From Hybos culiciformis (Eukaryota; Arthropoda; Insecta; Diptera; Hybotidae), in the NCBI GenBank assembly GCA_964007475.1, contig OZ023273.1, positions 125,597,812-125,661,811 of the forward strand: a DNA stretch of 64,000 bases. Reading direction: 5' to 3'. The translations under genes were made by a program, and so were the position numbers. The notes under the pieces are model-generated. The model saw nothing but the letters and a program-made list of their open reading frames with translations. It was not told the origin of the DNA and did no database searches. Shown here piece after piece: positions 55,101 to 64,000 of the stretch (position 1 is its first letter; the number at the start of each line of letters is the position of its first letter).

Positions 55101-56559
55101 ACTAAATCAAAAACGTAATAAAATATGTTGTAATAAATAAATTTAAATATATCTAAAAGACTGTATGTACCTTCGTTTAATTGACATTAAGTAATAAAAA
55201 TTTTGTTGAACTTTATAAATATTTTCTTGAAGAAACTAATAATTCTCTTTTTAGATGGTAATGAATCCAAGGAAGTTAAAGCTGCAATTTTCCTTAACAT
55301 TGCGTTATGTCAACTCAAACTGAATGAATATTTCGAAGCAAAAACTGCGGTATGTAGGTTGAAAAATGTGATCAACAACATAAAGTTTTTTATGCAAATT
55401 ACTTAAACGTATTTTCGATTTTCTACTTTTATTGAAATATCTTAAAAAACTATTGAAATTTAATTATAGTGTAACAGTGCTTTAGAAATAGATTCCAGCA
55501 ACGTCAAAGGTCTTTACAGAAGAGGTCAGGCTTTTATGAATTTAAACGACTATGAAAGCGCATTGAAGGATTTCGAAAAAGTAAGAGATTATGTTAACTT
55601 TCAATAGTATTTATGTTACTTTTTTATTTTCAATTAATTAATTATTTCGAAAATAAGAATATTATTAGCAATCAATACTATAGCTCAAATTGCATGTTTA
55701 CAGTTTTTTTTTTGATATATTTTGTATGGTATCTCGCCCAAAAAATCTTCCTCCTAAATCTGTATATTTTTATTAAAAAGCTTTGTAGGTATACTTATTT
55801 AAAAAAAAATTAAAATTCTAATTTATTGGTTTTAGATCATCAAAATAGAACCAAAAAATGGAGCTGCACTGAAGCAAATTACTGAATGTAAAAATAAAAT
55901 TAAAGAATTTTACCAAAAGGAAAAGAAAATTTACGCTAACATGTTTTCAAAATTTGCTGCAAACGATAAGCAGGTGATTATAGACAAATTAAAATGACAA
56001 CGTTTCAGGCTTTAAGCAATCATCATTCCGTTGATTCAAATCACTTCAACAAAAATAAAAGGACGAAATATATTTAACGATTCGGTTCGAGGCGAATTCT
56101 CAATCGTCAAATATTTTTATACATAATATATTATGTTTTTAAATTATATTATGTAAGGTTTTTTAATAATAAAATGACCAAACATAGAAAACTTCATCTT
56201 ACTACATTTTTAAAATTTGCAACTGTTCTATAAATTTAATTATATGAAACATATACGTCAAAAAATATCAACTAAGTTGACTTTATTACACCCCTTTTGC
56301 TGTGGTATATTAATTAGTTCTTACGTCGCATTTTTTATTGTTTATGCCATATTATCTATTACCCGAAAACTAGTTTCAGTGTAAACATTTAAAAAACATT
56401 ACACATTTATTTTAGAAAGAAAACTCCGATCAAACTAACGCTGATGTTCTGAAAGAGTGTGGAATATGGACTGATGAAGATGCGTTAAAAGAAGCTGATA
56501 AGGCATTTGAAAGAATGAAAGAAAATGCAGTCAACAATGGTAAAAATATCTTCGAATAA
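52140..56559 (+). CDS. FKBP59: FKBP59/FKBP4-like peptidyl-prolyl isomerase co-chaperone
   Basis: Eleven coding exons: 52140-52196, 53218-53338, 53397-53539, 53659-53779, 54043-54181, 54246-54354, 54751-54898, 55255-55349, 55470-55580, 55836-55973, 56416-56559. Phases close to 441 residues, close to the family's usual length. Residues about 20-110 are a canonical FKBP domain ([49 protein letters not shown]); the tryptophan of FKBP12 (VIKGW) is Phe here (VIKAF). A second, diverged FKBP domain (about 145-230; [19 protein letters not shown]) is followed by three TPR motifs (about 250-370; [29 protein letters not shown]). These carry the Asn and Lys/Arg of an Hsp90 MEEVD-binding clamp. The family bridges Hsp90, steroid-receptor-type clients and motors, in the cytosol. 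The last codons (NNGKNIFE) could be an alternative end if a further exon exists. Confidence 0.95.
52330..52495. repeat. TAGG microsatellite pair in FKBP59 intron 1
   Basis: CTAGGTAGGTAT near 52336 and a short palindrome of TAGGTAGGTA and TACCTACCTA at about 52464-52490. Confidence 0.7.
52722..53146. mobile_element. hAT-type MITE with perfect 8-bp target duplication
   Basis: A 425-bp element in FKBP59 intron 1. The left end CAGGGTTAAAAATTTTATTT is matched on the other strand at the right end by CAGAGTTAAAAATTTTATTT, and both continue to TTTCACTC and GCTC. ATAATATG flanks both sides exactly (52714-52721 and 53147-53154). An 8-bp duplication and termini beginning CAGRG are hAT hallmarks. Inside, TTTCACTCCC, CCCAAAGAGCGAT and related words repeat in both orientations. 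No transposase. Confidence 0.9.
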
Positions 56560-57297
56560 AATTATGAATAATTATATAGTACATTATTGAAATAAACGAA
56601 TTATACTATAATTTTATTGTCTCGTTTTTCTTTTAATTTGGAAGATCCAAATCGAAAGTTTTTTTGAAGTTTATACTTCTTTAGGCGCGTTGTATGATAT
56701 AATTGAGTAATTCTGTAGGGGGTAAAAATTATTGTACTCATTCGAATTTCGAGTTCGAAAAAAAAGCGACATGCTGTATCGTTTGAATACTCAAAAAAAT
56801 GAGTCCACTCAATAATCATTTGTTATTTATAAAAACAAAATAATTTGGCCCGACAAATTTAAATTCAAATTATTTTTTAAAAATCTTTCGTTTAAAACTA
56901 AAATTTTGTTTTCAAATTAGGTAGTTCAATAATTAGTTGTCATTTATAAAAACAAAATAATTTGGCGCGAAAAATTTTAATTAAAATTATTTTTTAAAAA
57001 TCTTTCGTTTACAAATTATTTAAAAACTAAAATTTATTTTTCAAAATAGGTAGCTCCGGTGAAATAAAGATTACCTGCCGGCAGGGAACTACGGTTAGGT
57101 CGTGCCGGCTCAAAATATGTTAAAAAAATGTTTTTCCAAAATAGGTAGCTCCGGTGAAATAATTAGATTACCTGACCAAAAGTTTTGGATACGGAGCTAC
57201 AGTTAGGGTCTTCCCGGCTCAAAATATACCAAAAAAATTTTTTTTCAAAATAGGTAGCTCGGGTGAAATAAAGATTACCTGTCCAAAAAAAAGGAAG

Positions 57298-57520
57298 GAA
57301 GTGAGGGCGGCAGTAAGGGCTGAAGAGAGGTCGGTAGGGAGGCCGAAAGTGAGGGCGGAAGTGATGGCGGAAGTGAGGGCGGAAGTGAGGGCGGAAGTGA
57401 GGGCGGAAGTGAGGGCGGAAGTGAGGGCGGAAGTAAGGGCAGGAGTGAGGGCGGAAATGAGGGCGGAAGTGAGAGTGGAAGTGAGGGCGGATGTGAGGGT
57501 GGAAGTGAGGGTGGAATTAT
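57298..57520. repeat. GAGGGCGGAAGT minisatellite (copy 2)
   Basis: About 18 units of 12 bp, with a more uniform middle block (57355-57440) than copy 1. The borders are the same in both copies (CCTGTCCAAAAAAAGGAAGG on the left, GGTGGAATTA on the right). Confidence 0.95.
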
Positions 57521-57704
57521 CTGACCAAAAATTTTGGATAGGGAGCTATGGTTAGGGTCTTCCCTGCTTAAAATATGCAAAAAAAACACACGAAGCAGAC
57601 AGGAACTGCCGAAAAAGGTTAATACTTATAAGCTTTAAACTATGAAATAACAGTGGCTACAAATGATGGGCTGCTCAGTACAAAATGTAAATTAAAATAA
57701 AAAT

Positions 57705-58756
57705 GGATGCATGTCAGTTGTACAATTACCAGTTGTACAATTTTTTTGTACCAGTTGTACAATCCAAAATACCACTTGTACAATTTAAAATTTAATTGTA
57801 CATCTGGTTTTTTGGATTGTAAAAGTGGTAAAAAGATTCCACTTGTACAATTGACCACTTGTACAGACTAGTGCCAGTTGTACAATCCAGTTGTACATTT
57901 TAGACCAGTTGTACAATCTCGATTTTTTCGAATTAACCACTTGTACAATTTTTGACAGTTGTACAATCTTTTTTTTTTTTGTAATTTACCACTTGTACAA
58001 TTTTTGGAAAAGGCGCTAGGGCGGCGCAGTTAAATAAGGCCGCGTGGAGGTCTAATTTCATGTTTCAAAATGAAATAAGACCTCAATAAAAAATCTTGTG
58101 AGGTGAGCACACAGGGCAGGGGGCAGCAGGGCGGCGGGCGGGCGGTTGGTCAGTGGGATTTGCGGCTGGCGAAATTACTACGCGGCCTTATTTCATTTAT
58201 CAAAATGAAATAAGGCCGCGAGGACTTTTTTTGCGGTCTAATTTCACTTTTCAAAATGAAATAAGACCGCAACAAAAAATCCTAGAGGCCTTATTTCCAT
58301 CCTCCGCTAGGGCACGGTCACCCATTACGCACAACAGCTTTTCCATACATTTTGCTTAGTTTTTCACGGTTATAACTTTACCATAGAGATTGTACAACTG
58401 GTTAAAAATTGTACAAGTGGTTAATTTGATAAAAGATAAATTGTAAAACTGGTCAAAAATTGTACAAGTGGTTAATTTTATAAAAATAAATATTGTACAT
58501 CTGGTCAAACATTGTACAAGTGGTTAATTTGAGAAAAAAAGGATTGTACAACTGGTCTAAAATGTACAAGTGGTGATAACTGAATTGTACAAATGGTAAA
58601 TTTGTCTGTACAACTGGTAAATTGTACAACTGGTCAATTGTGCAACTGGATTATTTTTTACCAGTTGTACAGAGAAAAATACCAGTTGTACAATTTTTTT
58701 TCGCCATACAAATTGAAAAATTGTACAACTGGTAATTGTACAAGTGGCACTCACCC
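57705..58756. mobile_element. Foldback-type element built of TTGTACAA units, 8-bp target duplication
   Basis: A 1052-bp insertion flanked by ATAAAAAT at 57697-57704 and 58757-58764. The ends are inverted copies: GGATGCATGTCAGTTGTACA on the left and, on the other strand, GGGTGAGTGCCACTTGTACA on the right. The left arm (57717-58010) is made of CAGTTGTACAA/CCACTTGTACAA units in one orientation and the right arm (58385-58745) of TTGTACAACTGG/TTGTACAAGTGG units in the other. The core holds three hairpins and a GC-rich block. The empty site is preserved in composite repeat copy 1. It encodes no protein; the 8-bp duplication allows hAT- or P-like mobilisation, but the superfamily is unresolved. Confidence 0.85.
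58048..58270. repeat. Three related hairpins in the foldback core
   Basis: 58048-58083, 58181-58220 and 58233-58270 are each near-perfect hairpins of the design GGYCTTATTTCAT, a short loop, then ATGAAATAAGRCC. The middle one (CGCGGCCTTATTTCATTT stem) is the most perfect, with about 18 paired bases and a 3-4-base loop. The stem ends vary as AGGTC, CGCGGCC and GCGGTC, always with matching changes on the other side. Confidence 0.9.
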
Positions 58757-58875
58757 ATAAAAATCAGTCCATCAGTCCAAATGCAGTCCATTATTTGTAG
58801 TTATTTCATAGTTTAAAGCTTTAAGCATAAACTTCTTTCGGCAGTTCCTATGACTGCTTCGTGTGTTTTTTTTTT

Positions 58876-59587
58876 AATTTAGGACAATATGATTATGCTC
58901 ACTAGAACCACAAACCAAAAAATATATCGTAGTTTTTAAGAAAATTCAAAAAATATGGAGCGCTGAATTGCAGTTTTACTAAACGTTTTTTGGAAGGAGG
59001 AAAAAAAATCTTGAATCCATAATTCCACAAATCAGAATGCTGAATTTAAATTCTAATACAAAAAAAGATTTTTTACTTACTTGCAAAAGAATCAAAATTG
59101 AGATATAAAGCCAAAAACATAAAGTCTTGAAAATCGGTTCTATTTCTCATGTGAATGTGAAATAAAGCGTATTTGGTCTTATTTCATAATACTTTATTTA
59201 TAGCATGGCACCTTTTTATTCGTTTTATTTTCATATAGTAGAAAAAAAATTTTCAACAAAATTTTGTAAAGCAGTAAAAATATTTTGCATTTATAATTTG
59301 TGTGCATGCACTGAACTTTTTTATAAAAATTACTTTGTTATAAAAATAAGTTCCTTTGCAAGTAAAATCTCTTTAGTTATGTTAAAAAATGATGCAAATG
59401 ATCTTAAAATAGTGTAAAATGTTTTATTTACAGTTAATAATTATAAAACAAAAAAAAGCATAATACATATTTAATTGTACCAAATTTATACTTTTTTAAA
59501 TTAAAAAAATTTTTAAAATTAAAAATTATAAAATTATGCATTATTACAAAAATATATTTTTCTTCAGTTAGAAATCCAATAATATTT
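58876..59587. other. Intergenic 3' flank of the SLC16 gene
   Basis: AT-rich, with no supported gene. It contains the presumed 3' UTR of the minus-strand transporter. Confidence 0.45.
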
Positions 59588-62500
59588 TTATTCAATTATA
59601 CCATTTTCCACTTCTGCCTTAAATTTACTAATTTCTTCACTATTTTTTGGTTTAATAAAAGGTTTGAATAACCATAGGCAGCTTCCAAGAAATAAAGCTA
59701 CTCCCAGTGTTGTAAATAGAGGCCCATATTGCTGTTGAGAATAATCTAGCCACAGACCACAAAGAGGTGGACCAATTAGTTGCAAGATGCCGTTAAAAAA
59801 CAATGAAATACCATAAGATGAAGTGAGTCTTTCAGTTCCCAATAGATCTGCCATTACGATAGATGTTACTCCAACATAGCTACCACTTGCTAATCCAAAC
59901 AAAGCGCAAAATACACTGATCATAGGATATGTATCAAATAATGGCAAAAAAGCCAGAGATATTCCACTTATGGCTAAACCTCCGATATAATAAGCAGTTT
60001 TCGGCACAAAATTCAGATCACTTAAAGCACTTCCGCCAATTCTTAAAATATTGAAAAAATAAAATAAAATGAATCAATCTTTATCACAATAAGTAAATAA
60101 TTCATTCTTTCTATGAATAACATTATATCATATTTAAATTTCTAGGTCTTATTTAAGTAGATCATAAATATAAATAAAATTATGAAGGCAAATAATTTGT
60201 TGAAATGAGGTTTTATATTCGAATTGAAAAGCGCTGCTAGTTAGCTTTATTTTAATTTTCAAGCTCTTTTAATTTTAAGTATAGGTCATTTTTTACTTAC
60301 CTTCCTATTAGATCTGTTGTAGATACTATTGATATGAGATATGCTGAAAATAAAATATCATAAAATGTTTACTTTAAATTGTATTTACTATTATGAAATC
60401 TAATATTGTATTAATTTAAGAACTTTTTATAAGTAGAAGTTTTTAAAACTTAAATTGTTATAGGCCGCGATTTGTAATTCTTTTCTTCCTTTGCATTAGG
60501 AATGGATATTCGAATCAAACCGATTTTAATAATTCAAACAAATTTTTAAAGCCAAAAGACTACACTTAACATTTTCGTTTTTGTCGGAGGTCTTAGCTTG
60601 GTAAATTTGAGGATAACGGCCTGTTAATACTTCGAAACTTCAACTTGTGGACAGCTTTTTTGTAGAGATTTCTCTCTAGGTAAAGTTTTATCACGTTGCG
60701 TTAAAAAAGTATGATTCGATAAGAAATTATTCAACGTATTTTTTATTAATTAAGTTATGATAAAAATCGTATAATTTGTAATTAGTTTTCGAATGTAACT
60801 ATATAAAAGATTTTTAGTTTTTTGTTTTCAAGTATTGTAGAGCTTAGACCTAATAAGATCATTTTAACTTTTAGTGATGAATTTAATATAAATAATTTAT
60901 TTACTAACCTGCTTGATCCTTTTCAAAACCGTAGTTCACTGCATAAGCTGAAAATATAAAATTATTGTAAATATAAAATATATAAAAAATATTGTTTGAT
61001 TTAATTTTAATCAGAATAATTGTTTCTTGTTTCGAAGAATTTAATTTATTCCTAAACATTATGAATTGACTTCATAATTTTCATAATAATTTAGTGTATT
61101 TTCTAAAGTGATTAATTAATCTTTAAATATGTATAGAGTTAAGCTTATGGAGTACATACACTAGATATCTTTAAATTAATACACATTTTTGGATTTAATG
61201 GAACAAAAATAATAAATTTATAAATAACTATAAATAAATAAAATAAAAACATAATACGATTCTAAAACACATAAACTGTATTAATAAGACTGAAAAAAAA
61301 ATTATTATAATTTTAAAAAATTTACCTGGAAGTAGAATGATGAAATTTGTATATGATATTGCATTGGAGCAGTTAGAAATCAAAATAACTGCAAAATTTT
61401 AATTATATAGTTAAAATTAATATAATTTAATAAATGAGTAACAATTTATTGCTATCGATATGAAGTTTTATCTTTTTCAACAAAACAAAATAAAAGTCTA
61501 ATGAATAATCCAAGTTTTTTATGACAAAATGATAAATAATCTATAGCTATACAATTTTGTACTTGTTTCATTGTTAATTATTGCCATACATTTATCAAAA
61601 TAATTTAATTGTAAGAATTAAAGCATGCACTTGCAAAAAACATTTGAAAACTCTTACTTAAATATACAGGATCCCTTAATAATGAGAGGTCGAAAAGTTT
61701 TTGTTTTTCAATAGGTTTAGCAACTTCATGTTCTGGTATATCTTTTAGAGACACCATCGAAAGATTAGGTTGAAATGATAATGTACTGCCATGATAAGGT
61801 GTACTTATATACTGAAAACTGCTAGTCGATTCAGATCTTTTCGTCAACCTATTACGAGAACTTTGCAGTATACTATTTCGGTTATTCCGTAATGAGGTAC
61901 CATGTTCACCAGTGGTAAATGTTTGATTTCTTGGAGGAATTTTAACTGGTGTGCTTATTTTCCGCATTTTATTCGATACATCAATATTTTTTACTAAATT
62001 TTGAACCACACCGGCGGATGCACTTTTAACAAAATTCGATTTGCCGTATTCATCTATGTCAACTAAATGCTTATTTATGTCATTAGAAAGCTTTTCTTCA
62101 AAAGTATCGTGGTCATTTTCTGAAGTTAATGTGACCATCTCGTCAGGATTTTTTTTAAATTTTAAAATAATACCAGCGTCTTCGTCTTCAACATCTTCTA
62201 TTTCTTTTTTTTTCAAAACTTTTTTCATATGTAATTCTACTGGCTCATAAAATAATGCAGCAACAAAAACCTAAAAAAATATTCAGTAGGATTAGATATT
62301 TATTTATTTTAAAATTTTGGCAAATAAAAATTTTTAAGTCCACATGAATAGGCAGTTTTTTCGAATTTTATTTCCAAAATATTGAATATCGAATTCTACG
62401 ATTTTAGCTTGGATTCCAAAAATTACTCCTAATTTTTAAGAATTCTTTATTTTACTCTTCACTTTGAGTAGAAGTTTTATTTTAATGTATTCTCACTTTC

Positions 62501-63820
62501 GATCACTAAAAGAGCATTAAAAGTTTGTAAAATATTTTTTTTTGTAGGTCTACTCTTCCTGGATTCCAAACATATTTTTGTCTTTTGAATATTTATGTTT
62601 ACTAATAAAGGTTTTCCGTTTTTCTTAACCAATTAATTTTTAATCTTTATTTTTGTTTAATTTTTCAATTTTGTAAAATTGAAAAAGAAAATTTCGTTTG
62701 CTCGATATATGTAAACAAGACTTTAGCTGATTTTATTTTTAAATAAAAGATAAATGATGTGAAAATGTTATATAATTTTGCAAATAAATAATTATGATAT
62801 TTACATTCAAAGTAACTCCGCCCATTATAAGTACAGATCCTCTATATCCGTAATTATCTAAAAGCCACCTCAATACTGGAGGCAGGATAATAGACCCAAG
62901 AGCACTGCCAGATATGCATAAGCCATTAGCAAGTCCTCGAAGTCTGACAAAATACGATGTAACTAAAATAAATTGAAAATTGATAGTAATTCGATTTTTA
63001 ATAATAAAAATTAACATTTTTAACAAAGATGTACATTTTATTTTGACCTAATTTTGTTAAACATCTAACAGCAGGGCACTACATTCAATATAACCACGTT
63101 TAGACCTCCGACATGTGTAATGAACATAGTTCTAATTTTTTTTAATGCTTTCAGATGCATGTTTCAAAAAAAAAAATTCTTTTACAAAAACAAAATTTAC
63201 AAAAAAAAAACTAAAAAAAAACGTATTCAATAGAAACGAAATTTTCAACATTCATTCGTTTTCGTAAATATGTTCACAGTGAAAAATTAAATTTCAACAA
63301 ACTTTATTTTCCTTTCATCGGAGATCAGAAGTGTGCTTAAATTAGAAAAATCGTGAATTTTCATTTACAGAAGCTGATTTTAGCTCTTTAGAACCAAACA
63401 CAAAACTCTTTAGACCAAACACAAAGCTCCGGGCTTTGAAAATCTCTTTGACTTATTAAAATTAGTTCATTTATAAAGAAGGTAGAGCATTCTTGTGAAC
63501 TGTATATTTCAGTGTCATGTCCTCTTAACAAATTCAATTCGGATTTTTTATAGCAAAACTTTCATCATATTCATTAACTTATATTCTTAATTAATATGTT
63601 TTTTAATATTAAAAATTAAAATGATTTTTGATTGATAGAGTTTGAATATAAATTTCTAAACGTTATACATCTCTGTTATCTTATGTAATTTATCGTTTTA
63701 CCTATATATACTGTGGGGGGGAAACTTAAACCCGCACCTAAAAAGATAAAATGGGAATATAATTATTATATTTTAAAAATAAGCAGATCAAAGTTACCTG
63801 CACCAACGAGAATTCCATAA
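59588..63820 (-). CDS. Monocarboxylate transporter-like MFS carrier, SLC16 family (C-terminal part)
   Basis: Minus-strand coding exons in the window: 63820-63798, 62962-62805, 62270-61658, 61388-61326, 60947-60909, 60343-60301 and 60041-59588 (stop at 59590-59588). They give 463 residues, and the gene continues beyond the right edge. The segment GILVGAVTSYFVRLRGLANG with SGSALGSIILPPVLRWLLDNYGYRG is the typical TM4-TM5 region of monocarboxylate transporters. A long polar loop with an acidic and Lys-rich stretch (KKKEIEDVEDEDAG) follows in the 613-base exon, and then the C-terminal six membrane segments. STTDLIGR places an Asp and an Arg four residues apart, as in TM8 of MCT1. The family moves lactate, pyruvate or other small acids with protons; the substrate here is unknown. 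Exons of 23, 39 and 43 bases are unusually short. Confidence 0.93.
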
Positions 63821-64000
63821 CTAAAATAATTAAATAAAAATAATGAAATATTATTAAATCCAAAAATATTAAATTATAAATATAAATTAAAAAAAAAAAT
63901 GAAATGAGAATTAAGTACATTCGCATTATGAATTAATATGATAAATAAATTATCATAATAGTAATTTATGCATTCAATTCTCTTTTTCAATTTGTTTGTT

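Larger units (their letters stand above)
56661..58875. mobile_element. Composite repeat, copy 2, containing a nested insertion
   Basis: The same element as at 47511-48535, beginning about 100 bp after the FKBP59 stop codon. It has one more complete direct unit (starts near 57046, 57142 and 57249), its own minisatellite array (57298-57520), and the terminal hairpin whose loop is split by the 1052-bp insertion at 57705-58756. The right hairpin arm lies at about 58770-58865. Copy 2 lacks the GTAGCCATTG form seen in copy 1, so the two have diverged slightly. Confidence 0.8.

Noticed and set aside
57717..58745. CRISPR-like array of TTGTACAA repeats
   Set aside because: Spacing is irregular, the arms are inverted to each other, and the genome is eukaryotic; it is a foldback element.

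Overview
This is an AT-rich animal nuclear sequence, almost certainly from an insect. Genes are split by canonical GT-AG introns (plus two GC-AG introns), exons are interrupted by long AT-rich introns, and intergenic and intronic DNA is full of transposon remnants, microsatellites and inverted repeats. TTAGG/CCTAA arrays, the ancestral insect telomere unit, appear as tails of LINE elements. I cannot name the species or order. There is no bacterial operon, CRISPR array or viral genome here.

Layout, left to right. (1) 1-5321 (+): 3' part of mib2, a mind-bomb-type E3 ubiquitin ligase with ZZ, MIB/HERC2, ankyrin and two RING fingers. (2) 9441-19801 (-): Hand, a bHLH transcription factor, rebuilt here from five coding exons to 191 residues; its 6.7 kb last intron holds a nested set of TIR elements, a 5S/tRNA-like SINE candidate and a perfect 43-bp hairpin. 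(3) 21893-28323 (-): Drp1, the mitochondrial/peroxisomal fission dynamin, complete in ten coding exons, 739 residues. (4) 28500-34300: a foldback GC-rich repeat, TAGG microsatellites and a 5'-truncated non-LTR retrotransposon. (5) 34353-50055 (+): XNP/ATRX, a SWI/SNF2 chromatin remodeller, complete in 17 coding exons, 1982 residues. A second, degraded copy of the same retrotransposon sits in intron 2, which splits the Walker A motif. (6) 52140-56559 (+): FKBP59/FKBP4-like co-chaperone, complete in 11 coding exons, 441 residues, with a hAT MITE in intron 1. (7) 59588-63820 and beyond the window edge (-): a monocarboxylate-transporter-like (SLC16) MFS carrier, C-terminal 463 residues.

The five complete or nearly complete genes are unrelated housekeeping or developmental genes and do not form a pathway. 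All splice junctions listed were chosen by hand so that the reading phase closes across every exon; the summed coding lengths are multiples of three in each gene. The most interesting material is in the repeats: an element built of TTGTACAA units with long inverted arms and three near-identical hairpins in its core, sitting in one copy of a larger repeat whose other copy (in XNP) preserves the empty site; a related GC-rich core in a Hand intron; and LINEs whose 3' tails are telomere-type AACCT arrays.
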